Source: UBA7683 sp964643895
GTDB taxonomy: Bacteria > Patescibacteriota > Saccharimonadia > Saccharimonadales > UBA7683
NCBI GenBank assembly: GCA_964643895.1
Contig: CAZXUE010000014.1
Coordinates: 1-20,830, forward strand
Length of the DNA stretch: 20,830 nucleotides
Direction of reading: 5' to 3'
Shown here: one piece after another, positions 14,313-20,830 of the stretch
How positions within the stretch are numbered: position 1 is the stretch's first letter
How the letters are laid out: every line of letters starts with the position of its first letter
Program-made: the position numbers and the translations under genes
The notes under the pieces: model-generated
What the model was told of the DNA's origin: nothing
Database searches by the model: none
The model's input: only the letters and a program-made list of their open reading frames with translations

Positions 14313-14695
14313 AAACGATCTTAGTAGATGCGATTAACGGGCTAGTTTTGGAGGACGGTAGCTTGCTGCAATCTATGCTTGATTTGCTAGAGGCTTACCC
14401 AAATCAAAAGATCGTATTAACTGGCGCGAATGATGAACAGTTTAAGCATTTTAAACTCGATCAAGTGCCGTACGAAGTATTTACACTCAAGCATAATCCT
14501 GAAAAGACTGATCCGGAATACCATATAATCTTACTTAACAAGTATGGCTTATCAGCCGATGATGTGGTCTATTTTGAACACAGCCAAGAGGCAGTAAAAA
14601 GCGCTGAATCAGTCGGCATCAAAACCTACTTTTATGATCACACCAAGCAGGATATGGCCGCACTTAAAACATTTTTGGATGAAGCTTTACAGTGA
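14309..14695 (+). CDS. HAD-superfamily-like protein lacking the second catalytic Asp
   Basis: A 128-residue protein with the outline of a capless HAD fold: strand 1 MKTILVDAING, motif II VLTGAND (Thr), a Lys in LKHNPEKTDPEYH for motif III, and motif IV as DDVVYFEHSQEAVKSAESVG, followed by IKTYFYDHT. In HAD phosphatases motif I is D-x-D-G-T. Here it reads D7-A-I-N-G, so the nucleophile position is kept but the acid/base Asp is lost. It may therefore not be a phosphatase, or it could bind a ligand or partner. It overlaps ALDH 2 by ATGA and the hydrolase gene by GTGA, so it is co-translated with both. Confidence 0.65.
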   Translation: MKTILVDAINGLVLEDGSLLQSMLDLLEAYPNQKIVLTGANDEQFKHFKLDQVPYEVFTLKHNPEKTDPEYHIILLNKYGLSADDVVYFEHSQEAVKSAESVGIKTYFYDHTKQDMAALKTFLDEALQ

Positions 14696-15456
14696 AGCAA
14701 TACGTCAAAAATAGGAACGGTGTAGACCTTGCGGTAGTCGTAGAGAATAAAGGTGGTGTCTCTGGTCTAGCCTTTATTGTGCATGGCCTTGGTGGCTTTA
14801 AGGAACAAATTCACATCCGTACGTTTGCGCAGGCTTTTCTGGATCACCATTATGTTGTCGTGACTTATGATGCTGCTAACACTATCGGTGAAAGCGCTGG
14901 TCAAATGGAAGACGCCACATTGACAAGTTATTTTGAAGATCTTGAGGACGTGACTGAATGGGCGAAATCGCAAAGCTGGTACAAACAGCCATTTCTGGTC
15001 TGTGGCCATAGTCTGGGCGGAGCTTCATCAATTATGTACGCCGCAAAGTATCCAGAAAGAGTAAAAGCAATTGCACCAATCAGCGCTTTTGTAGCCGGGC
15101 CACTTTCTAAGCGACTTGAAGATGCCGAAACAATGGCTCAATGGGAAAGCGATGGCTACCTTTTGGAAGAAAGTAAGAGTAGGCCCGGGGTAATGAAGAA
15201 AATTGGCTGGGGATTCATTCAGGATGCACTAACGCACGATATGCGTCGCATTGCTCCCAAAATCACGTGTCCAGCTCTATTTATAACTGGCTCAGCGGAC
15301 GTAAGTTGTTCACCTGAAGCCGAGCAAACGATAATTGACGCCATGACCATACCTGCTAAGTTAGAGGTAATTGAAGGCATGGGCCACAATCCACGAACTA
15401 AAGAACATAATCAACAACTGAAAAGTTTAGTTTCAAATTGGTTACGTGCTAGATAA
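14692..15456 (+). CDS. Alpha/beta hydrolase, serine esterase-like
   Basis: A 254-residue alpha/beta-hydrolase fold protein starting with GTG that overlaps the previous TGA by 4 nt. The oxyanion loop is FIVHGLGGFKEQ. The nucleophile elbow is CGHSLGG with Ser107. Asp203 in ITGSADVSCSPE and His232 in GMGHNPRTK complete the triad. A lid region lies at about 140-180. No signal peptide is seen, so it is cytoplasmic. The family includes esterases, lactonases and thioesterases; a role with the two aldehyde dehydrogenases, such as ester or lactone opening, is an inference from the shared operon. Confidence 0.85.
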   Translation: MKQYVKNRNGVDLAVVVENKGGVSGLAFIVHGLGGFKEQIHIRTFAQAFLDHHYVVVTYDAANTIGESAGQMEDATLTSYFEDLEDVTEWAKSQSWYKQPFLVCGHSLGGASSIMYAAKYPERVKAIAPISAFVAGPLSKRLEDAETMAQWESDGYLLEESKSRPGVMKKIGWGFIQDALTHDMRRIAPKITCPALFITGSADVSCSPEAEQTIIDAMTIPAKLEVIEGMGHNPRTKEHNQQLKSLVSNWLRAR

Positions 15457-15631
15457 GTAAATTGTGGCTAGTAGCGCATAGTGTTAGGTCAAGACATGTT
15501 ACTTGCAGTAGTAATGCCAAACTTCTGAAGCTAGGAATTAGAATTCTCGTGACTTATTTGCGTATTTAGATCTTGGGCGCTACACTTATAACCATAAGCA
15601 TAGGTAGAGTGATCGAGGCGTTGTTTGAAGT
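15457..15631. other. Intergenic region between the ALDH operon and the surface-protein cluster
   Basis: No gene or clear terminator is seen in these 175 bases. A TATAAC -10-like box at 15587-15592 without a convincing -35 could drive the next gene, leaving a leader of about 33 nt with GAGG near 15615. Confidence 0.35.
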
Positions 15632-16162
15632 ATGTTCAAAAAAAATAGATCTAACAAAGTTGCACAGGTTTTAACTGAAGGTACTGTCGTTGGGACAGGT
15701 AAAAAACCGTTCTTTAGTTGGAAAAAAATACTCTTGGTTTTACTGGTTCTGGTTATAGCCCTCAGTGGCTCGACTATCTACTTCAGAAGAGATGAGCTTT
15801 TTAATAACCAATGTAAAGGGACTAACCAAGGTAAGATTTACGATGAAGCTCAGTATTCAATGGGCCAACTTTTCCAAGACAATTTAAAGCTGTTTGTTGA
15901 AAAAGTAAAAAAACAGAAAAATTTTGAATCTGATGCGAGCTGTTTGTATCCGATGGTTGTGTTCTATATTCGCTCTGGGGATGGGAAGAAGGCGGAAGAA
16001 TATTATATGAAGATGCAGAAGAGCTATAAAGATGACGTCGGTTTTGCAAAGGCTTATGGCCTGCAAGGCAGAAAGACAATTAGGGAGATGGGACCAGCGA
16101 TAGTAAATTTGGTTACAGAGGAGAGCTCAAGTGAGTTACCAAAAATTCAAACCGTTTTTTAA
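15632..16162 (+). CDS. Single-pass membrane protein with extracytoplasmic helical domain
   Basis: A 176-residue protein with a basic cytoplasmic tail (about 1-30), one membrane helix at about 32-50 (ILLVLLVLVIALSGSTIYF) and an outer domain of about 125 residues. The outer part holds two cysteines (C61 and another in SDASCLYPM) that could form a disulfide. It also holds helix pairs such as MVVFYIRSGDGKKAEEYYMKM, like a tetratricopeptide unit. No specific family is recognised. The 3' end overlaps the next gene by 32 nt, and its last codons carry that gene's Shine-Dalgarno, so the two are probably co-translated and may act together at the cell surface. Confidence 0.7.
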   Translation: MFKKNRSNKVAQVLTEGTVVGTGKKPFFSWKKILLVLLVLVIALSGSTIYFRRDELFNNQCKGTNQGKIYDEAQYSMGQLFQDNLKLFVEKVKKQKNFESDASCLYPMVVFYIRSGDGKKAEEYYMKMQKSYKDDVGFAKAYGLQGRKTIREMGPAIVNLVTEESSSELPKIQTVF

Positions 16163-19100
16163 TAACCTGACACAACAGTCACTTCTAGCCCAAAAACCTC
16201 TTTTAGTATTCGTGTTTGTTGTACTTAGCTGTACGCTGTTTCTTGCAAAATCAAATTCCGCCTCGGCTGCAACTTGCGCAATGACAGTGTCGCCAAGTAG
16301 TGGGCCGGCCGGGACGACAGTAAGTGTTTCTTGGTACTTCTCTTCTGACGCAACAAAGTGGGGCACAAGCAGTGCAAGTGTTAATTCTGCGGGTGGCAAC
16401 AGTCAAAGGTCGGGCTCCACAAGCCTCACACTTAGTAGCAGCTGGAGCGTCTCAGGCAGTTTTTATGTCGGCTCAAAATACTATGGTGATGGTTGCAGTG
16501 GCTCGTTCACCCTAACAACACCGACAACGCCACCCCCGCAGACAAACATCAGCTGTGATATCTGGGCAGATAGTACACGTCTTGATTATGGTGGCTCGAC
16601 GAAAATTAAATGGTCTAGTTCTGGAGGCTCTGTTGTGAGTGTTGAAGGGCCAGGAGTATCTTCTTCTGCGGCAAATAATTCTTCTGGTGTATCGACAGGG
16701 GCGCTTACCAGCTCAGCTACGTATAAGATTACCGTTAACTGGACTAACGATTGCAGCAAGACAGTTACAGTAGCGGTTAACGAGGCACCGCCTGCTGGAA
16801 CAAATTCCTGTAGCTTGGCGGTAAATCTGCAATGGGATAGTACCTATAAAATGACATGGAATTCAAATACGACTAACTGGTTGGGTGAAGGGCGTTCGAA
16901 ACTATTCAGAAAGAGCACAGGAGAGAGTAGCTTTACTGAGATCGCCTCTGGCCTCTCACTTAACAATAACAGCGGAAGAGCCGTTTCTCCTCCTACCGGC
17001 AAATATACCGTGTATGAATTTCGTGCCTACGACGATACTGGCAAGCAATATCTCATGTGCAATGCTGGTGTTGACCTCACTCAAACAACTGGAGAGCCAG
17101 AAACGCCAACCGGAAATAATTGTGATCTAAAGATATCTAAAGAGGGCTCAAAATTTATTGCAAAGTGGAAGTCAAGCGCAGCCATCAATAGTTCGTATAA
17201 GGCGTGGCTTTATCGAGGGACGCCCGCAGATGAAAATAAGGGACTTGCCCTCAATGGACAGAAAGAAGTTAGCCCACCAACAGGCACCTCAACATACGTA
17301 ATACTTATTTACAATCCTGCAAACAATGCGATGATAACATCCTGCAGTGCGCAAGTTACAAATGACGGTACCGGCTCTGAGACAACTGCATTTAGATTTA
17401 TTAACAATGGTGGCGGCATTCCGTTCGGGCCTGTTTCGGGTGCGGATTGCCAAAACGGTACAGCCAACACCTTTTTGCACGCACGAGACTACTGGTTGAC
17501 TGACAGTAGTGGTAGCCGGGGTCCAATCACAGGTGGCGGTGCCAATTCAATTGGCTTAAAAGTTAATGGCGCTGGTTGGGTATGTGAGGGGGCTGGCTAT
17601 ACAAATGTGAATGCGACTGATGGGCGAGTTAACAACCAAACAATCAATGGCGACGCCATTTATATTGAGAGTGCGAGCGTGAATGTGGCGGGGCTCAGTA
17701 TCAGTGGTATCGTTGGTAAATCAATTGTATTAAGTCGTGATGCACAGTATGCGAATAGACCTGGGCTTACGCATACTGGAGTTGGAAATTTCCCCTTTAC
17801 ATTGAACGGCTTAAATAACCTTGACCCAAATATGCAGTATATTGTTACTATCAATACAACCGCTGTGCAAACTGCACGAGCAAACGGTGCTTTAGTGTGT
17901 GCCAGTCCAGCCTTAAAACCAGCGGGTAGCCTGAACGACTCTGGCTGTAATCGATCTTCAGCGACATTTTCAATTGTAATTAGTGGTACCTGTACGCCGC
18001 AGACTTGTCCGCCACCAAACTGTAACCCAAATGACCCAACTGATCAGTGTCCACCATCAAACCTACAACAGTGTCAAGCGCTGAGTCCTGCTGGTGCTAT
18101 CGGAGCACAGGTTTCTAAGACGATATTTAAGGGCCAGAGCACACTTATTAAGTGGAAGACTATCGGCAGTGGCGGGAGTAGTCTGAAAGCATACGCCGAG
18201 AGCGGATCGGAGTTAAGTGGTGCTATTGGGGAAGCGGCCGCAGGTATTACTATCAAACCCGACGCAACTACTACTTACTATCTAGCAACCTCACCAACCA
18301 CTAATCCGGCGGCTCGTTACTGCGTGATCACTATTTATGTTGAACCTCCCGCTAATCGTCCTTACCTTAAAATTGATGGCTCGGATGTAGTTAGCGGTGC
18401 CACCTTTAGTACGCCTGACCCTGCTACTAGCTGTAAACCAACTGGCGCGGCCCAAAACGCTTCCATTCAAACCAATGGTTTCCTTGAAAACCGAAATACG
18501 TGGGGCACTTCATCTGCTCAGTATGGCGCATACGCCAGTGGTGTGGTCGGCAGTCAGGAGCCGAATACTTTCCTTGCCAACAACGGCTACTTACGAGGCT
18601 CTGGTAACATTAAAGATCTGTTATTTGCCAATGTCTTCCATGCAAGCCTTAACGAACCTGTCGGTTCAGCAGGAAAGTTCTACGGACTGAGTGGTGATGT
18701 CATGCCTGTGCCTTGCATCAATCTTAATCCAGATGAAATCAAGGCTTCTGCGTTTGCCGAAGGCCCCGCTGGCTCGTTCGGGGCCATAAAAGATGTGATA
18801 CTGAAGGCGCCTGGATCCGGAAATGTGGTTCTAACCGGTAACCTTACGTTGAGCGGAACGACAGAGATAGCTGGTAACAAGACAATGGTAGTGAAGGGAA
18901 ATATTACTATAACGGGAGATCTCAAGTACAAGTTGTTGGCTAGTAGTGCCACCGAAGTTCCGTATCTGCGTATCATTGCCAATAATGTCTACATTGAGCG
19001 TGGTGTAAACCAGATTGATGCTCAGTTGATTGCCTACCCTCGAGTTTCAGGAGATGGTGTGATTGACACTTGCAGTACAGTTGGTGGTGCTGGTCAGTGG

Positions 19101-19391
19101 GGAGAGCGACTTACTATAAACGGTGCTGGCAATTCTTGCAACAGAGGAAGAGCATTAGTAGTGAACGGCTCCCTTACGGCCCGTCGAATCATATGGAAAA
19201 GCACGTATGGTACTGTTGGGATAACAGAAGGGGTAATTGATGGCAGTTGTCTCTATAGTAAGTCCTCAACTGATTGCGCAGCCGAGCATGTAATTTTTGG
19301 CGCAGAAGGTTACTTGGGGCTATTTAATAACCAAGCTAGTCAACTTGTGAGCAACCCGGTTTCGACTGTTGAGCTGCCGCCGGTGTATTAA
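16131..19391 (+). CDS. Large secreted multi-domain surface protein
   Basis: A 1086-residue protein starting with GTG, with AGAGGAG 7 nt upstream inside the previous gene. The signal peptide has hydrophobic core LLVFVFVVLSCTLFLA and a likely cut after ASA (residue 46). Order: Ig-like domain (about 48-130), TPTTPPPQT linker, second Ig-like domain (140-218), two related modules (about 225-315 and 325-410) that each start with a Cys and share SPPTG, a beta-rich domain (415-620), a Cys/Pro linker with CTPQTCPPPNC (from 621), another Ig-like domain (648-745), and a C-terminal beta-rich, probably beta-helical region (750-1086) with NNVYIERGVNQIDAQLIAYP. No LPXTG anchor or C-terminal membrane helix is seen. 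The many paired Cys suggest oxidised folding outside the cell. Adhesion or pilus association is an inference. Confidence 0.8.
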   Translation: MSYQKFKPFFNNLTQQSLLAQKPLLVFVFVVLSCTLFLAKSNSASAATCAMTVSPSSGPAGTTVSVSWYFSSDATKWGTSSASVNSAGGNSQRSGSTSLTLSSSWSVSGSFYVGSKYYGDGCSGSFTLTTPTTPPPQTNISCDIWADSTRLDYGGSTKIKWSSSGGSVVSVEGPGVSSSAANNSSGVSTGALTSSATYKITVNWTNDCSKTVTVAVNEAPPAGTNSCSLAVNLQWDSTYKMTWNSNTTNWLGEGRSKLFRKSTGESSFTEIASGLSLNNNSGRAVSPPTGKYTVYEFRAYDDTGKQYLMCNAGVDLTQTTGEPETPTGNNCDLKISKEGSKFIAKWKSSAAINSSYKAWLYRGTPADENKGLALNGQKEVSPPTGTSTYVILIYNPANNAMITSCSAQVTNDGTGSETTAFRFINNGGGIPFGPVSGADCQNGTANTFLHARDYWLTDSSGSRGPITGGGANSIGLKVNGAGWVCEGAGYTNVNATDGRVNNQTINGDAIYIESASVNVAGLSISGIVGKSIVLSRDAQYANRPGLTHTGVGNFPFTLNGLNNLDPNMQYIVTINTTAVQTARANGALVCASPALKPAGSLNDSGCNRSSATFSIVISGTCTPQTCPPPNCNPNDPTDQCPPSNLQQCQALSPAGAIGAQVSKTIFKGQSTLIKWKTIGSGGSSLKAYAESGSELSGAIGEAAAGITIKPDATTTYYLATSPTTNPAARYCVITIYVEPPANRPYLKIDGSDVVSGATFSTPDPATSCKPTGAAQNASIQTNGFLENRNTWGTSSAQYGAYASGVVGSQEPNTFLANNGYLRGSGNIKDLLFANVFHASLNEPVGSAGKFYGLSGDVMPVPCINLNPDEIKASAFAEGPAGSFGAIKDVILKAPGSGNVVLTGNLTLSGTTEIAGNKTMVVKGNITITGDLKYKLLASSATEVPYLRIIANNVYIERGVNQIDAQLIAYPRVSGDGVIDTCSTVGGAGQWGERLTINGAGNSCNRGRALVVNGSLTARRIIWKSTYGTVGITEGVIDGSCLYSKSSTDCAAEHVIFGAEGYLGLFNNQASQLVSNPVSTVELPPVY

Positions 19392-19421
19392 GTTGCCACT
19401 CGCTTCTTTCATCACTCGCTG

Positions 19422-19464
19422 TAATAGGTTAGAATAATAACCAAAAGAACTATGAGGGTTTAAG
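19422..19464 (+). promoter_or_regulatory. Possible promoter and Shine-Dalgarno of the SurA/PrsA-like gene
   Basis: TAGAAT (19430-19435) could be a -10 box, without a clear -35. GAGGG (19454-19458) lies 6 nt before the ATG at 19465 and sets the start. Confidence 0.4.
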
Positions 19465-20638
19465 ATGCAGAATAAGCAGGAGAATGAACGGATTTCCGAC
19501 ACTGTAGGTGGCACAGTTGTCTATAAAGCTGATCAATCGCTGCACGGACGATTGAAGGTGCGGCTTTTCGGTTCTCGGCGCGCAAGACGGATATTGCTTG
19601 GCTTGTTTTCCGTTGCAACCTTGGGCGCTTTGGTATACGGAGCGGTTGTTATTATCGGCAAACTCCCTTTTAAGGTCGGTGATTACAAAGTTACACATAG
19701 CGATGTTGATCATATCGAGAGCGCTTTGGAAAAATCACGCGGTAAGTCAGACTCGAGCGATAAAGAAGAGGCAATGGACCGCGCTATCATGTTGGCTGCA
19801 CTGAAGACCGAGGCTGATAAACAAAAAATCCCGTACAGCCATGACCTTATTGATAAAAATCTTGAGAGTATGTACCAACAGTACGGCGGTAAAGAGGGCT
19901 ACATGAAATATATGCAGCAAACCCATGGCTGGAGTGAGAAAGATGTGTATACGCATCGTACCACCGAATACCTCAAAGGTAAGCTCGAGGAAAGCTTGGT
20001 TGCACGTAAGACGTTTACTGTTGCGTACGTTAGATGGGACATGGTTCGGGGTAGAGTTGAGGGTAGTGGGTCTGGAAATTTTGAACAAGAAATTGCTGCG
20101 CGCGAGGAGACTTTACGTGCAACATTTAAGGAAAAACTGGAATCCGGCGCCCCATTTGCCGAAATTCAGAAGCTTGCAGAGTTTTCTGATGCCAGTCGCG
20201 GAGAGCAGGCTGAAAAAGCGTTTGCTACTGTCAAGGCAGGTCGCGAAGCTGTCCGCAATATCCTGGATGGCACTGATCCCCGCCTGCTGGTAGTGGTTGG
20301 CCCCTGCTCTATCCACGACACCAAGGCCGCCATGGAATATGCCGGTCGNNNNNNNNNNGTTTACTGCTGCCCAAGGTGCGCCAACAATTGTGCAATCTGA
20401 GAACCCATACGAAATAACGTACAGCAAAACGCCTTACGGCGGTGGCGTGGATGACAGAGACTTTTTTGCTAAGGCTACAAAAAAAGGGCAGGTGATAGGT
20501 ATCGAGAGGCTTGCTGGCGGAAGATCTGTGTTGGCGCGGCTTGAGAGCATGAGCGGCGGTAAGTATCAAAGCTGGGATGATTTTTTGAATAAAGCCCGCG
20601 AAAATTCAGGCATACCTCGTTCGAAACAATGTGAATAG
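19465..20638 (+). CDS. Membrane-anchored SurA/PrsA-like (peptidyl-prolyl isomerase-type) protein, interrupted by foreign fragment and gap
   Basis: A cytoplasmic tail of about 45 residues is followed by a membrane helix (RRILLGLFSVATLGALVYGAV shortened, about 47-68), then an outer domain. The helical region with ALKTEADKQKIPYSHDLIDKN and YMQQTHGWSEKDVYTH resembles the N-terminal chaperone part of SurA/PrsA. ARKTFTVAYVRWDM and LESGAPFAEIQKLAEFSDAS resemble the start of a parvulin domain. From about residue 250 the sequence turns into a DAHP synthase fragment up to the 10-N gap. After the gap, in another frame, TIVQSENPYEITYSKTPYGG and YQSWDDFLNKARENSG fit the end of such a protein. The true gene therefore probably lacks the insert and carries unknown bases at the gap. 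Beside the big secreted protein, a folding role is plausible. Confidence 0.6.
20210..20348 (+). other. Foreign-looking DAHP synthase (AroF/AroG-type) fragment at a contig end
   Basis: The translation just before the N gap contains GREAVRNILDG and DPRLLVVVGPCSIHDTKAAM, the conserved N-terminal block of class I 3-deoxy-D-arabino-heptulosonate-7-phosphate synthases. This has nothing to do with the surrounding foldase-like protein. The segment is richer in G and C than its flanks and ends exactly at the N run. The left edge cannot be fixed; it lies between about 20200 and 20240. A chimeric contig end is the most likely cause. Confidence 0.75.
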
Positions 20639-20680
20639 CAATCTTGGATCAGAACAATATTTGCCAAGGTTGGGTCTGCT

Positions 20681-20830
20681 ATGAACGAGTTAAACCCTTT
20701 GCGTGCGCAGGCCGCACACGCAGCATCTTCGGACATACGCTGTGCTGATCACGCAGTGCCGGTTGCTTATAGTTTTAATGCAGTAGATGTCGACACAGGA
20801 GTCTCTCTAAACGCTGGGTCCTTCTATGCT
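20681..20830 (+). CDS. Partial ORF at right edge, unknown function
   Basis: An ATG at 20681 opens 50 codons without a stop to the window end. The peptide starts MNELNPLRAQAAHAASSD and continues with HAVPVAYSFNAVDVDTG; there is no signal peptide at the start and no recognised family. AAGG at 20666-20669 is 11 nt upstream, a loose ribosome site. It lies 42 nt after the SurA/PrsA-like gene on the same strand, so it may belong to the same transcript. Confidence 0.5.
   Translation, partial: MNELNPLRAQAAHAASSDIRCADHAVPVAYSFNAVDVDTGVSLNAGSFYA

Noticed and set aside
17100..17400. Possible CRISPR-like or tandem DNA repeats in the surface-protein gene
   Set aside because: The similarity between the two modules is at protein level only; no regular DNA repeat or spacer pattern is present.

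Overview
The window looks like a scaffold from a small-genome bacterium, most probably a Patescibacteria/CPR lineage of the Candidatus Saccharibacteria type. This is inferred from the compact layout, the rpsF-ssb-rpsR-efp-tlyA cluster, an EF-P whose tip loop carries Arg, a large Cys-containing surface protein, and many promoters whose -10 box lies only 6-10 nt before the start codon. UGA is a normal stop (rpsR and the HAD-like gene end in TGA), so the recoded Gracilibacteria/SR1 code does not apply. The scaffold has four N runs (7159-7168, 11698-11707, 13047-13073, 20349-20358). At least two of them are flanked by suspicious sequence: a near-duplicate at the first and a foreign-looking DAHP synthase fragment at the last.

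Layout. 1-880: a partial ArsR-family regulator (minus) diverges from an NADPH-dependent FMN reductase-like gene (plus). 995-3199: ftsK. 3290-5890: a probable operon of rpsF, ssb, a previously unmarked 34-codon small ORF, rpsR, efp and tlyA, with a sigma70-type promoter and a structured leader. 5873-6361: a short single-domain asparaginase on the minus strand, broken by single-base frameshifts and overlapping the tlyA end. 6413-7060: a CRP/FNR-type regulator (minus), then a divergent control region with a TGTGA-N6-TCACA-like operator, duplicated around an N gap, and a PH-domain protein gene (plus). 8010-9110: ychF (minus), diverging through overlapping promoters from a long ABC1/UbiB-type kinase gene (9195-11114), which converges on a small two-helix membrane protein through a shared terminator hairpin.

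11558-15456: a tight metabolic operon of two tandem paralogous aldehyde dehydrogenases, a HAD-like protein and an alpha/beta hydrolase, linked by 3-nt spacing and 4-nt ATGA/GTGA overlaps. 15632-20638: a cell-surface cluster of a single-pass membrane protein, a 1086-residue secreted multi-domain protein whose GTG start lies inside the previous gene, and a membrane-anchored SurA/PrsA-like protein interrupted by the foreign fragment and a gap. An unrecognised partial ORF runs off the right edge.

No tRNA, rRNA, CRISPR array or insertion sequence was seen. The most useful leads are the small ORF coupled to rpsR, the CRP-type operator placed midway between two divergent start sites, the repeated leaderless-type promoter arrangement, and the assembly chimera at 20.2-20.35 kb.
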